Of a stretch of DNA of 47,332 nt, positions 1 to 7,492 are shown piece by piece; the stretch's first letter is position 1, and the number at the start of each line of letters is the position of its first letter. This stretch comes from Alistipes sp. Lineage in GTDB: Bacteria; Bacteroidota; Bacteroidia; Bacteroidales; Rikenellaceae. The translations under genes were made by a program, and so were the position numbers. The notes under the pieces were generated by a model. That model saw only the letters and a program-made list of their open reading frames with translations. It was not told where the DNA came from and did not search any database. The stretch is from NCBI GenBank assembly GCA_017502025.1, contig JAFVVS010000128.1:1-47332 (forward strand). Reading direction: 5' to 3'.

Positions 1-44
1 AGGAGGGGGATTTAGGGGGTGGGTAACACACTTTTACTAAAAGT

Positions 45-74
45 AAAAGAGGCTCGAAAATTCGAGCCTCTTTT
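45..74 (-). terminator. Intrinsic terminator of the small-peptide / giant lipoprotein unit
   Basis: Perfect 14-bp inverted repeat: AAAAGAGGCTCGAA at 45-58 pairs with its reverse complement at 61-74. On the minus strand it lies 4 nt past the peptide stop codon (79-81) and ends in a U-rich run, as expected for a Rho-independent terminator. The symmetry would also let it act on the plus strand. Confidence 0.8.
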
Positions 75-78
75 GCTT

Positions 79-231
79 TTAGTAGATCAGGTCATCCTCC
101 TCGCTGCCGAAGCCTGGGAGGGTTGTGTTTGTGCCACCTGGAAGTGGCTCACTTACATTGTAACCACGCTCGGCTACAACCTCGAAAATATTTACCTCAG
201 GAGCAGTGTAGCCCAAAATATTTCTTCTCAT
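79..231 (-). CDS. 50-residue peptide, YTAPEV-type Bacteroidales small protein
   Basis: ATG at 231 on the minus strand opens a 50-codon frame ending in TAA at 79-81. The peptide begins MRRNILGYTAPEVNIFEVV and ends in an acidic FGSEEDDLIY tail. From memory, short proteins with a Y-x-APEV core, a following Glu/Val-rich strand and a Gly-rich acidic tail are common in Bacteroidales next to surface lipoprotein genes; their function is unknown. It has no signal peptide or membrane helix. It sits 34 nt downstream of the giant lipoprotein and just before a strong terminator, so it is probably the last gene of that transcript. An in-frame TAA lies a few codons upstream of the ATG, so the start cannot move far. 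It is too short for most gene finders. Confidence 0.6.
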   Translation of the reverse strand: MRRNILGYTAPEVNIFEVVAERGYNVSEPLPGGTNTTLPGFGSEEDDLIY

Positions 232-265
232 AATGCCTTCAAAATTTAATGGTTAAACTACTCTG

Positions 266-3200
266 TTAATTCTGTCCAGGTACAGCTGGCTTTGTTGTGA
301 TAACTGTACAGTTGTCAGCAGCGAGCTGCTCTGTTGTTGCCGATGGATTTTCGCCATTGTACTTATATGCATACATATACAAGTTCTCAGCAGTGATAGG
401 AGTGAGGACATCGATAATTTCCTCTATCACCTCACCACCTGCATCCTCGACAGAACTCTTCTCCTCTGCAAACACCATATTACCACCGAACTGAACATTC
501 TCTACAAAGCGAGTATCGGTGCGGATGTTACCGAATGCCAAACCGGTCAAGCCCTCCAAGCCTATTGCCTTGCAGTTGCCGTAGAATACACCACCGTCGA
601 GATGGTGAGGATTATCTGCGCTACCGAATGTACCGCAGATACCACCGAGGTATGTGTTGGCGTCGGAGTCGCCCTTCGATGTAAATGTGATGTTAGCGAT
701 ATTCTTCAAGTTCTCGAGAGTTGCAATACCGCTCTCTCTGCTGCGGCAGTAACCGATAACACCACCAGCGTAGTATTTTTGAGCTATGCCACCCCAAGTC
801 TGGTCAGCGTAGTTACCGCAGTTTGTTACGGCAGCAACACCTGCTGGAGTTGAGCCGTCAGCTGCAGCGTTTGCGCCCTGGAAACGAGCGTGGCCAATTA
901 CACCACCAACATTTCCGTTCTTGGTTGTGCCAGTACCTGCAAAGGTGATAGTACCGAAGTTGTCGCAACCATCGATTGTGCCGAAACGGTAAGCGTAACC
1001 ATTGATACCACCAATCTGGGTAGTACCCTTACTTGCCTTAACCTGATTGATGTGGCCATAGTTGTCGCAGTTGTAGAGGTTTGCCGAGTTGAGAGCGGTC
1101 GAACCTGTAATACCAGCAACATTATAGTTCGTAGATGATGTACCATTGCTATAAATCTCGCCGGTTGCGAGGTTCACACAGTTAGTGAGAGTACCCCTCT
1201 GGATAGTACCACCGATACCGCCAAACGAAATCTCAACACCTGCGCCCGAAGCGTTGTACTCAATCTTACCACCATTCTTACAGCCTGTAATGGTTGTTGT
1301 ACCCTTCTGCGACGAAGTACCCATAATACCACCAACATCTACACGGTGGGTTGGCGTAACTGAACCGTAAGCAACATTTCCATAGTTCTCGCAGTTGGTA
1401 ATGGTGATGGTAGAAGTTCCCTCATTTGGCGCAGCACCCAAGATACCTCCGATGCTCGAACGGTATGTAGCGCTTGCGCCACCGGCACCTGTCTGCTTGA
1501 TAGGACCGTAGTTCTTACAGCCTGTTGCAGTGAAGTGGTGCGAAGTCAAGCCCATAATACCACCGAGAGTGATACCCGACGATGGAGTACCTGCTGCTGT
1601 AACAGCACCCTTGGTTGTGCTGCCCAACTCACCATTTGTACAGTTCTCGAACGAGAGCTTGTTACCGGCGTTACGACCAAAGAATCCACCGATATTGTAT
1701 CCGTGCATAGACTTACCCTTTGCAGTCTGCTCGCCCTCCAAAATTACACTACCTGTGTTAGCACAATCCTTATACTTTGTGGTAACAGCTGCACCACGAT
1801 AACCGCAGAAGCCACCCATACGAACAGCCTCTGTCTTGTCACCTGTAGCACTACTTGCAAGAGCCGAGTACTTCACTACGCCCGAGTGGGTACAGCCGTC
1901 AAACTGAAGCTCCCAGTTGGTTGTGTCGTAGCCGATGAAACCACCAACGCAAGCCGAGATAGCAGTTGCGTTCATATCGGTAGTACCCGAAACCTCGCAA
2001 TCGGTAAAGAAGAGAGAGTCGTAGTTTGCTGCGCCCATAAAACCTCCAAAATAAGGGTAACCCGAAGTAACAAACTTACCCTTAACGGTAACATTACCGC
2101 TATTCTTTGCACGGAGGAACTCTACATGGTAGGTGTCAGCGTTAGTGTCTACATAAGCCTCGCCACAGAAACCACCAATCTCGCCTTTGAGAATAGTGTT
2201 GTTATCATCAATATATGGATCGCACAAGATTGCAGCCTTATTCTCGCAATCGGTAATCTTGATAGTTGTACAATTACTGTTCGAACCGATGTAAGTTACG
2301 AAACCACCAATCATATACTCTGTTGACCACAAACCGGTCTTTGCGGTGATAGTACCGGTTGCCTCGTTAGTACAGTCAGAGAAGTTACCTGCATAGATAT
2401 TCGAGAACAAACCAGCCATATACAAACGACCACCGTTACCGGTTGTAGCATTTGTAATCTTACCTACTGAGAGTGGACCACGGTTGGTACAGTTCGTAAC
2501 GGTTGGGATATCATCCCCTGCCCTCATCGAGACACCGTATGCGATACCATACATCTGAACATAGCCGTGCTTGAAGGTGAGATCCTCCTTTGCAGCGTCC
2601 TGAATAGTAATAGCACCCTCGTTTACAATGTTATTCATGGTCTTAGGGTAAACAGTTGCACCAAACACACCTCCCATATATCCAGCAGTGTGGCGTGCGC
2701 CTGTTGCGATGGTAAGATTACCGGTGTTCTTACAGTTGGTGAACGAACCTGTAGAATTGTATGCAGCAACACCTGCCAAACGAGTACCGTTGCTGTAACC
2801 ATTGTGAGTAATGTCACCATTGTTTGTGAGCTTATCGCAAACTACGGTTGCATTCTCCATTACAACATCGCCAGCAACACCGGCAAACAAGAGATCAGCA
2901 GTAACCTTACTATCCTTGTGGGTTGAGATGTTACCATTGTTAGTGATGTTCGAGAACTCAGCAAGCGCTGCGATAGTAGTAGTACTATTCGCCTTACCTA
3001 CAACACCACAGAGATACATACCACCCTGGTTAGTTGTACCGTTGTAGATGACATCTCCGTTATTGGTAACATTCTTTATCTTACAGAGGTTAGTAACAGT
3101 ACCAATTGCACCACCAGCTTCTGCCTTCGCCGTATTGTTTGCACCGAACGAAGTTACGGTTACATCAACATTGCTCTCGCAGTTGTAGATGGTTGCACTA

Positions 3201-4528
3201 ATAGCCGAACCCACCAAACCGCCGTGAGCGATATCAGAGTAATCATCTTTTGGTTTTGCGATAGAGAGAGTGGTGTTGTTTACGAGCAAAGTACCCGCTG
3301 CCGAGCAGTTATGCAACTCGCCACCATTCAATATACGAGCAATCGAGCCCGAGAAAGCAGCCTCGGTCTCAACGATAGCAACATTTGTGAGTGTTACATT
3401 CTTGATAGTGGCTGCGGTAGTGCCGAACAAAGGAGCGCTCAAGCCCTTGATTGTGTAACCCTCCTCGCTACCACCGTCGAACTCGTATGCGCCAAAGCCC
3501 TCGATTGGCTTCCAGTTGTACTCGCTCATATCGAGGTCAGCAACAACCTTTGCAGCGGTACGAGGGTAGAAAGTGCTTGCGATACGAGCGAACTCGATAA
3601 GAGCCTCCTCGCTGTCGATGATGAAAGCTGAGTCTTCAGTATCAGCTGTGTTAGCTGCGTAAGCAAACTCCTTGAACTCACGAACAGAACCTGCGTTGAT
3701 AGGCTTAAGGTCGCTATCGAACTTAACGGTCATCTTCTCGTGCGCCTCAGTGTTGATGGTTACCAAGAAAGTACCATGGCTACCAGCAGGAACAGCTACA
3801 TAAACCGGAGCAGCCTCAGCGCCGAGTACCAACGGCTCTGCGAAAGTTACGGTTACGGTGTTTACAGCCTCCTCGTGTGCGGTCAAAGTGCCGGTCTTGC
3901 AGTTGATAAGGAATGTACCTGCAATCTTGCCCCTATGAGCCTTAACTACGATGCTTGTAACCTTCTCGCCATTACCCTTGATAGCAAAGCGAAGAACGCC
4001 TGTGAGGTGCTGGAGCTGAACACCTGTCTCCGGCAACTCTGCTGCATAGCCATACATTGGCGCAGTCTGTGGAGCAAATGTGCCAACAGTGTAAGGCTGA
4101 ACATGTGCGAAAGTCACAGGATAAGTATCCTGTGGAAGCTCTGGCTCTGGAGTTGGAGTTGGCTCTGGAGTTGGCTCCTCGGTTACCTCATCCTCGATTG
4201 CCACAGCCTCAGGCGCTGGGTAAACAACGCAAAGCGGAGCTGTTACCTCCTCGTTGAACTTAAATACTGCGGTAGCCTCGCCACCTGCTGCGAGCGGATT
4301 CGAAATGGTGCCATTTACCGCAATAGCATCGCCCTCGCTCCAATAGAGCGGATAAACGCCCTCTGCCTTCTCGCCGAGGTGAGTACGACTCTCCTCCAAC
4401 GAAAGAGCGAGTTCGGTTACGCCCTGACCTTCGACCTTGATGCCGAGGTCCTCGGTTGTGTCGGTAACGCAAGAGAATGCGAACATTCCCGCCACAACCG
4501 CCATGAAAATTTTTGCCAAATTTTTCAT
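266..4528 (-). CDS. Giant repeat lipoprotein with fimbrillin-like N-terminus
   Basis: A 1420-residue predicted surface lipoprotein. A signal peptide (1-19) ends in a lipobox-like FAFSC with Cys20. Residues about 45-300 form an N-terminal domain with SRTHLGEKAEG and YPLYWSEGDAIAVNGT, also found in the metallophosphoesterase lipoprotein at 37194-39653. It contains a Pro/Glu/Thr linker near 112-137. From about 310 a beta-helix-like region begins (FDGG, IKGLSAPLFG, IKNVTLTNV), followed by some twenty or more imperfect repeats built on NCxNxG...GGxxG, similar in style to GLUG-type repeats. Nearly every repeat carries a Cys and a Gly-Gly. No catalytic motif is visible; binding or adhesion at the cell surface is inferred. 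A canonical promoter lies about 95 nt upstream, and the 50-residue peptide gene follows. Confidence 0.85.
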   Translation of the reverse strand: MKNLAKIFMAVVAGMFAFSCVTDTTEDLGIKVEGQGVTELALSLEESRTHLGEKAEGVYPLYWSEGDAIAVNGTISNPLAAGGEATAVFKFNEEVTAPLCVVYPAPEAVAIEDEVTEEPTPEPTPTPEPELPQDTYPVTFAHVQPYTVGTFAPQTAPMYGYAAELPETGVQLQHLTGVLRFAIKGNGEKVTSIVVKAHRGKIAGTFLINCKTGTLTAHEEAVNTVTVTFAEPLVLGAEAAPVYVAVPAGSHGTFLVTINTEAHEKMTVKFDSDLKPINAGSVREFKEFAYAANTADTEDSAFIIDSEEALIEFARIASTFYPRTAAKVVADLDMSEYNWKPIEGFGAYEFDGGSEEGYTIKGLSAPLFGTTAATIKNVTLTNVAIVETEAAFSGSIARILNGGELHNCSAAGTLLVNNTTLSIAKPKDDYSDIAHGGLVGSAISATIYNCESNVDVTVTSFGANNTAKAEAGGAIGTVTNLCKIKNVTNNGDVIYNGTTNQGGMYLCGVVGKANSTTTIAALAEFSNITNNGNISTHKDSKVTADLLFAGVAGDVVMENATVVCDKLTNNGDITHNGYSNGTRLAGVAAYNSTGSFTNCKNTGNLTIATGARHTAGYMGGVFGATVYPKTMNNIVNEGAITIQDAAKEDLTFKHGYVQMYGIAYGVSMRAGDDIPTVTNCTNRGPLSVGKITNATTGNGGRLYMAGLFSNIYAGNFSDCTNEATGTITAKTGLWSTEYMIGGFVTYIGSNSNCTTIKITDCENKAAILCDPYIDDNNTILKGEIGGFCGEAYVDTNADTYHVEFLRAKNSGNVTVKGKFVTSGYPYFGGFMGAANYDSLFFTDCEVSGTTDMNATAISACVGGFIGYDTTNWELQFDGCTHSGVVKYSALASSATGDKTEAVRMGGFCGYRGAAVTTKYKDCANTGSVILEGEQTAKGKSMHGYNIGGFFGRNAGNKLSFENCTNGELGSTTKGAVTAAGTPSSGITLGGIMGLTSHHFTATGCKNYGPIKQTGAGGASATYRSSIGGILGAAPNEGTSTITITNCENYGNVAYGSVTPTHRVDVGGIMGTSSQKGTTTITGCKNGGKIEYNASGAGVEISFGGIGGTIQRGTLTNCVNLATGEIYSNGTSSTNYNVAGITGSTALNSANLYNCDNYGHINQVKASKGTTQIGGINGYAYRFGTIDGCDNFGTITFAGTGTTKNGNVGGVIGHARFQGANAAADGSTPAGVAAVTNCGNYADQTWGGIAQKYYAGGVIGYCRSRESGIATLENLKNIANITFTSKGDSDANTYLGGICGTFGSADNPHHLDGGVFYGNCKAIGLEGLTGLAFGNIRTDTRFVENVQFGGNMVFAEEKSSVEDAGGEVIEEIIDVLTPITAENLYMYAYKYNGENPSATTEQLAADNCTVITTKPAVPGQN

Positions 4529-4626
4529 CTTGTTTTTGGTTTTAGTTAATAATTAGTTGATTGAGTTTATGTTTTGTTTGTGTTCTCACACACTACACGC
4601 ACGCACACTATGTGCATACGATTTTA

Positions 4627-4657
4627 CAAAGATAGCAATCACCCACAACAAAAACAA
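4627..4657 (-). promoter_or_regulatory. Bacteroidales-type promoter for the giant lipoprotein
   Basis: On the minus strand TATCTTTG (4634 to 4627) matches the -7 consensus TAnnTTTG. A TTG (4657 to 4655) lies 20 nt upstream, the usual -33 spacing. Transcription would start near 4622, giving a leader of about 95 nt before the ATG at 4528. Confidence 0.65.
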
Positions 4658-4666
4658 TTTTTTTGC

Positions 4667-4698
4667 AAAAAAAATCGCAATCCCTCTTGGAATTGCGA
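4667..4698 (-). terminator. Terminator of the propeller-like secreted protein gene
   Basis: TCGCAAT (4675-4681) pairs with ATTGCGA (4692-4698), and on the minus strand a run of eight U follows. It lies 22 nt past the stop codon at 4721. Confidence 0.8.
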
Positions 4699-4720
4699 CC
4701 ATTTTTGCAGAAAGCGGACT

Positions 4721-5863
4721 CTATTTTACCATTTCGAACGCCTGTTTTTCGTTGCCGACAAAGCGTGCGAGATAGAGCGTAGCCGAGCGACCCGACTTCG
4801 ATTTTCCCGCCTTGGTCAGGTAGAAATAGCCGTCGCCCAAAGCGCAAAGTCCGCACGCTCCGAGTTTGTTATGCCAACCACGAATTTTCTTGTTTTGAGG
4901 GTCGGTAGTGCCACATTTTGCGAGCGACAAAAGTGCCCCTTTTCGTTGATAGTCGACACCTCGCAACGGTTTGTTTTTCGCCCTCTTTGCGCCATCCACG
5001 CAGTAGAGCGAGTAGTTGGCAAAATGCGGTTTTTTGCCCGCATAGCACGCCAAAAACCAGAGGTTGGAGTCTTTGTCGTATTCGAGGTTTTGAACACCCC
5101 AAGTGGTGTTGCCCGTAAATACAAAGTATTTACCCTCGGGCTCCTCGGGACCATTGCGATGCAGATTATTCTGCGAGTGGATAGTCGCATACTGCGCCCA
5201 ATCTTTTACATCGTACTGCAAGAGCACCTGGTGGTCGTTGTCGGTACGATTGTTGTCGCCATAGATGCCATACGCCACGGTCAGCACTCGCTTGCCCGAG
5301 CCATCGAATGCCGGACCGAACGAAATGCCGTCGAAACCACTACATCCGAAGCGGTGTTCGAGGGTTTTGCCCGACTGAGTCTCAACCTTTGACTCAAAGT
5401 CACTCACAACGGTTTTGAGCAACACGCTCTTCACTACGCCATCCCTCTCGGCATCCATATCGAGGCGGTCGATTTTATCGACATCGAAAATGGCAACATA
5501 GAAGCCTGTCGGGAACTGCTTGGCAACGCCCTCCTGGCGCAAAATACCCTTGCCGATAGCGTCGTTTTTATACTCCAACGAGCCGTAAAGGCGACCATCC
5601 TCGTCGTTGAATTCAAGACAGCCCAAATGTCCTAAAAGTCCCTTAACCGTTCCTACGACATTACCCTTCATATCCATTTTTACGAGCATTGTCGTGAAGG
5701 AGAGGTAGAGATACTCCTGCTTGGTATCAACTGCAATACCCTGCACATGACCAGCCTTCCAACCCTCTGTATGCAACTTTTTAGGCAGATTAGGCAACTG
5801 CTGAGCCACTGTCGAGGTCGCCACAACGAGCGCACTCAACACCAATAAAGCAATCTTTTTCAT
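4721..5863 (-). CDS. Secreted protein of unknown function, propeller-like
   Basis: A 380-residue protein with a clear signal peptide ending near ATSTVAQQ. The start is taken at 5863, where MKKIALLVL begins; the frame is open upstream, but that part overlaps the next gene and looks non-coding. After the signal comes a run of beta-rich segments with hydrophobic strands separated by turns (GIAVDTKQEYLYLSF, GCLEFNDEDGRLYGSLEY, GISFGPAFDGSG, NLEYDKDSNLWFLACY). The spacing suggests a beta-propeller or lactonase-type fold. Asp/Asn-rich turns could bind metal. I do not recognise a named family and assign no reaction. It follows the small membrane protein gene with a one-base gap, so the two are probably co-transcribed. 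Confidence 0.75.
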   Translation of the reverse strand: MKKIALLVLSALVVATSTVAQQLPNLPKKLHTEGWKAGHVQGIAVDTKQEYLYLSFTTMLVKMDMKGNVVGTVKGLLGHLGCLEFNDEDGRLYGSLEYKNDAIGKGILRQEGVAKQFPTGFYVAIFDVDKIDRLDMDAERDGVVKSVLLKTVVSDFESKVETQSGKTLEHRFGCSGFDGISFGPAFDGSGKRVLTVAYGIYGDNNRTDNDHQVLLQYDVKDWAQYATIHSQNNLHRNGPEEPEGKYFVFTGNTTWGVQNLEYDKDSNLWFLACYAGKKPHFANYSLYCVDGAKRAKNKPLRGVDYQRKGALLSLAKCGTTDPQNKKIRGWHNKLGACGLCALGDGYFYLTKAGKSKSGRSATLYLARFVGNEKQAFEMVK

Positions 5864-5864
5864 C

Positions 5865-6125
5865 TTATTTCTCTTTTGGATAAGAATGTTCAATATCGCA
5901 CCCTGCGCAGTTTCCGCTGCAAGGGTTGTCGTCGCAACTTTCGGCTGCCATATCCTCACGAGTCTCCTGCACCGCACACTTGATACCGAGGCGTTGCATA
6001 TCCTTGTTGGTCGAGATCTCGGAGTCGATATGATGACCCTTGAAAATCAGCGTCAGCGACATAGCCAGCACAAAGAAGCCGACTGCGCCCACCGCTATCA
6101 AAATTACCGTTACTACACTACTCAT
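5865..6125 (-). CDS. Small Cys-rich single-pass membrane protein
   Basis: An 86-residue protein: an N-terminal membrane helix (about residues 4-28), then a soluble tail with GHHIDSEISTNKDMQRLGIKC and the cluster CDDNPCSGNCAGCD. Four closely spaced cysteines (C-x4-C-x3-C-x2-C) could bind a metal or iron-sulfur cluster. The layout (helix, conserved G-I-x-C, Cys-rich tail) resembles small Bacteroidetes membrane proteins and, loosely, NqrM-type maturation factors, but I cannot assign it to a family. The stop is one base before the next start at 5863, indicating a two-gene operon. It is transcribed divergently from ruvA. Confidence 0.7.
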   Translation of the reverse strand: MSSVVTVILIAVGAVGFFVLAMSLTLIFKGHHIDSEISTNKDMQRLGIKCAVQETREDMAAESCDDNPCSGNCAGCDIEHSYPKEK

Positions 6126-6144
6126 ATTTAGTCGTTTTACCTCA

Positions 6145-6152
6145 CAAAATTA
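6145..6152 (-). promoter_or_regulatory. Putative -7 box for the 6125-4721 operon
   Basis: TAATTTTG on the minus strand (6152 to 6145) fits TAnnTTTG and is 19 nt from the ATG at 6125. No -33 element is present at the usual distance, so support is partial. Confidence 0.4.
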
Positions 6153-6214
6153 CACCTTTTCGCCAAATAACGCAATATTGCCGCCCGAAATTTCGATAAT
6201 TGCTCGGTTTTTTC

Positions 6215-6222
6215 TATTTTTG
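6215..6222 (+). promoter_or_regulatory. Putative -7 box for ruvA
   Basis: TATTTTTG fits TAnnTTTG and lies 21 nt before the ruvA ATG, inside the short divergent intergenic region. No -33 element is seen at canonical spacing. Confidence 0.45.
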
Positions 6223-6243
6223 CACCAAATTATATTTGGTAGC

Positions 6244-6837
6244 ATGTACGAATACATCAATGGAACACTCGCCGAGGTGGCACCCGCATACGCAGTGGTG
6301 GATGCAGGCGGCATCGGCTATTTTATAAATATCTCGCTCCACACCTACTCCGAAATAGAGAAGGCAGAGAGCGTAAAACTCTATCTGCACCACATTGTGC
6401 GCGAGGATGCGGAGATGCTCTACGGCTTCTCCTCGAAGGAGGAGCGTGACCTCTTCCGACTCCTCATCAGCGTTTCGGGTGTGGGTGGAAATACGGCTCG
6501 AATGATTCAATCGACCTACTCGCCATCGGAGCTTCGCAATATAATTGCGACAGGTAATGCCACATTACTAAAAAATGTAAAGGGCTTGGGATTGAAGACG
6601 GCACAGAAGATTATCGTCGATTTGAGCGGAAAGATGCTCGACCTTCCGTCGCACAATGCCGCCGAGAATGCTCTCGCTGTTTCGCAGCGTTCGGAGGTGT
6701 TCGACGAGGCTTTGGCGGCACTCGTAATGCTCGGTTTCACGAAGGCTGCTTCGGAGAAGGTGCTCCAAAAAATATTCAAGGCAGACGCTTCGCTCGGTGT
6801 CGAGGATGCTATCCGCAGTGCATTAAAACAGCTATAA
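6244..6837 (+). CDS. ruvA: Holliday junction branch migration protein RuvA
   Basis: RuvA binds four-way DNA junctions as a tetramer and loads the RuvB motor during recombinational repair. The 197-residue protein has the usual length and order: an N-terminal OB-fold (MYEYINGTLAEVAPAYAVVD), two helix-hairpin-helix motifs (VSGVGGNTARMI and VKGLGLKTAQKI), an acidic flexible linker, and a C-terminal three-helix domain (ALAALVMLGFTKAASEKVL) that contacts RuvB. The start at 6244 gives the typical RuvA N-terminus; the frame is open further upstream, but that region is intergenic and AT-rich. No ruvB or ruvC is adjacent. RuvA is a single-copy housekeeping gene, so the assignment is firm. Confidence 0.97.
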   Translation: MYEYINGTLAEVAPAYAVVDAGGIGYFINISLHTYSEIEKAESVKLYLHHIVREDAEMLYGFSSKEERDLFRLLISVSGVGGNTARMIQSTYSPSELRNIIATGNATLLKNVKGLGLKTAQKIIVDLSGKMLDLPSHNAAENALAVSQRSEVFDEALAALVMLGFTKAASEKVLQKIFKADASLGVEDAIRSALKQL

Positions 6838-6853
6838 TGCAATTTTTTGACTA

Positions 6854-6870
6854 CAAAAACATAGTTTTTG
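6854..6870. other. Short hairpin between ruvA and the FKBP lipoprotein gene
   Basis: CAAAAAC (6854-6860) and GTTTTTG (6864-6870) form a perfect 7-bp AT-rich stem with an ATA loop, 16 nt after the ruvA stop and 12 nt before the TATCTTTG box. It could be a weak terminator or part of the promoter. Confidence 0.35.
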
Positions 6871-6882
6871 CATAATAATTCC

Positions 6883-6890
6883 TATCTTTG
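6883..6890 (+). promoter_or_regulatory. -7 box very close to the FKBP lipoprotein start
   Basis: TATCTTTG is an exact TAnnTTTG match. Only 8 nt separate it from the ATG at 6899, so transcription would begin about 5 nt before that codon, or about 11 nt before the alternative ATG at 6905. Confidence 0.5.
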
Positions 6891-6898
6891 TCCGTTTG

Positions 6899-7489
6899 AT
6901 GACCATGAAAAAGTTTTTGACCATACTGATTTTGCTCGCTACATTGGCGGGTTGCAAGCAGGAAGATACCCTACTCTCGGAGCGTGATAAAATCGAGAAG
7001 TATCTCACTTCTCGCCGTATGGTTGCCGACACCGAGTTGGGTAATGTCATCGAGGATAATCCCGCATTCTACTCCGTATTCGGTCGATACGCCTATCGTC
7101 ACATCGTAAATTACTACGATGCGGGGCGAGAGGATAAGCCCGTGGTTGAGTGGGGCGACAGATTGGATATTCGCTTCGATGCCTACACCTTTACCGGCTC
7201 GGAGCCTTCGACCTCGGCAATATATTGGTCGAATAATCCCGAAACCATTCAGGAGTTGGGCAAAAAGAGTGGCAATACACTCGATTGGTCGACCGAGCCA
7301 CTGACCATAACACTCGGTACAACCGCCATTTTGGAGGGGTTGGAGCGCACATTGCCCGGTTGCCACGAGGGCGACTCGGTGCAGGTATTTATGACCTCTA
7401 ACCTTGCATACGGCAAACAGCTCATAGGCATAGTGCCTAAGAATTCGATGGTGGCGTGGTACATAAAAATTGAGAAAGTTACAAAGTAA
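6899..7489 (+). CDS. FKBP-type peptidyl-prolyl isomerase lipoprotein
   Basis: A roughly 196-residue exported lipoprotein; the signal peptide ends in LATLAGC. The C-terminal half is an FKBP domain: ILEGLERTLPGCHEGDSVQVF, SNLAYGKQ and IVPKNSMVAWYIKIEKV match the characteristic strand, loop and final strand of FKBPs. Such proteins catalyse prolyl cis-trans isomerisation and assist folding of exported proteins. Start choice: ATG at 6899 or ATG at 6905; both give a normal signal peptide, and a TTG at 6896 is unlikely. It is followed after 3 nt by a second FKBP-like lipoprotein, so the pair is co-transcribed. Whether every catalytic aromatic residue is kept needs an alignment. Confidence 0.88.
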   Translation: MTMKKFLTILILLATLAGCKQEDTLLSERDKIEKYLTSRRMVADTELGNVIEDNPAFYSVFGRYAYRHIVNYYDAGREDKPVVEWGDRLDIRFDAYTFTGSEPSTSAIYWSNNPETIQELGKKSGNTLDWSTEPLTITLGTTAILEGLERTLPGCHEGDSVQVFMTSNLAYGKQLIGIVPKNSMVAWYIKIEKVTK

Positions 7490-7492
7490 GAT

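Noticed and set aside
19-249. Plus-strand open frame of 76 codons at the window start
   Set aside because: It runs through the perfect terminator hairpin at 45-74 and is antisense to the small peptide gene; the minus-strand peptide has the better context.
6200-6222. TTG exactly 12 nt ahead of the -7 box at ruvA, the FKBP lipoprotein, the TPR and the TolA-like genes
   Set aside because: The known -33 spacing is about 19-21 nt, the 12-nt match was found after the fact in AT-rich DNA, and the two clearest promoters (4627-4657 and 32895-32926) use 20 nt.
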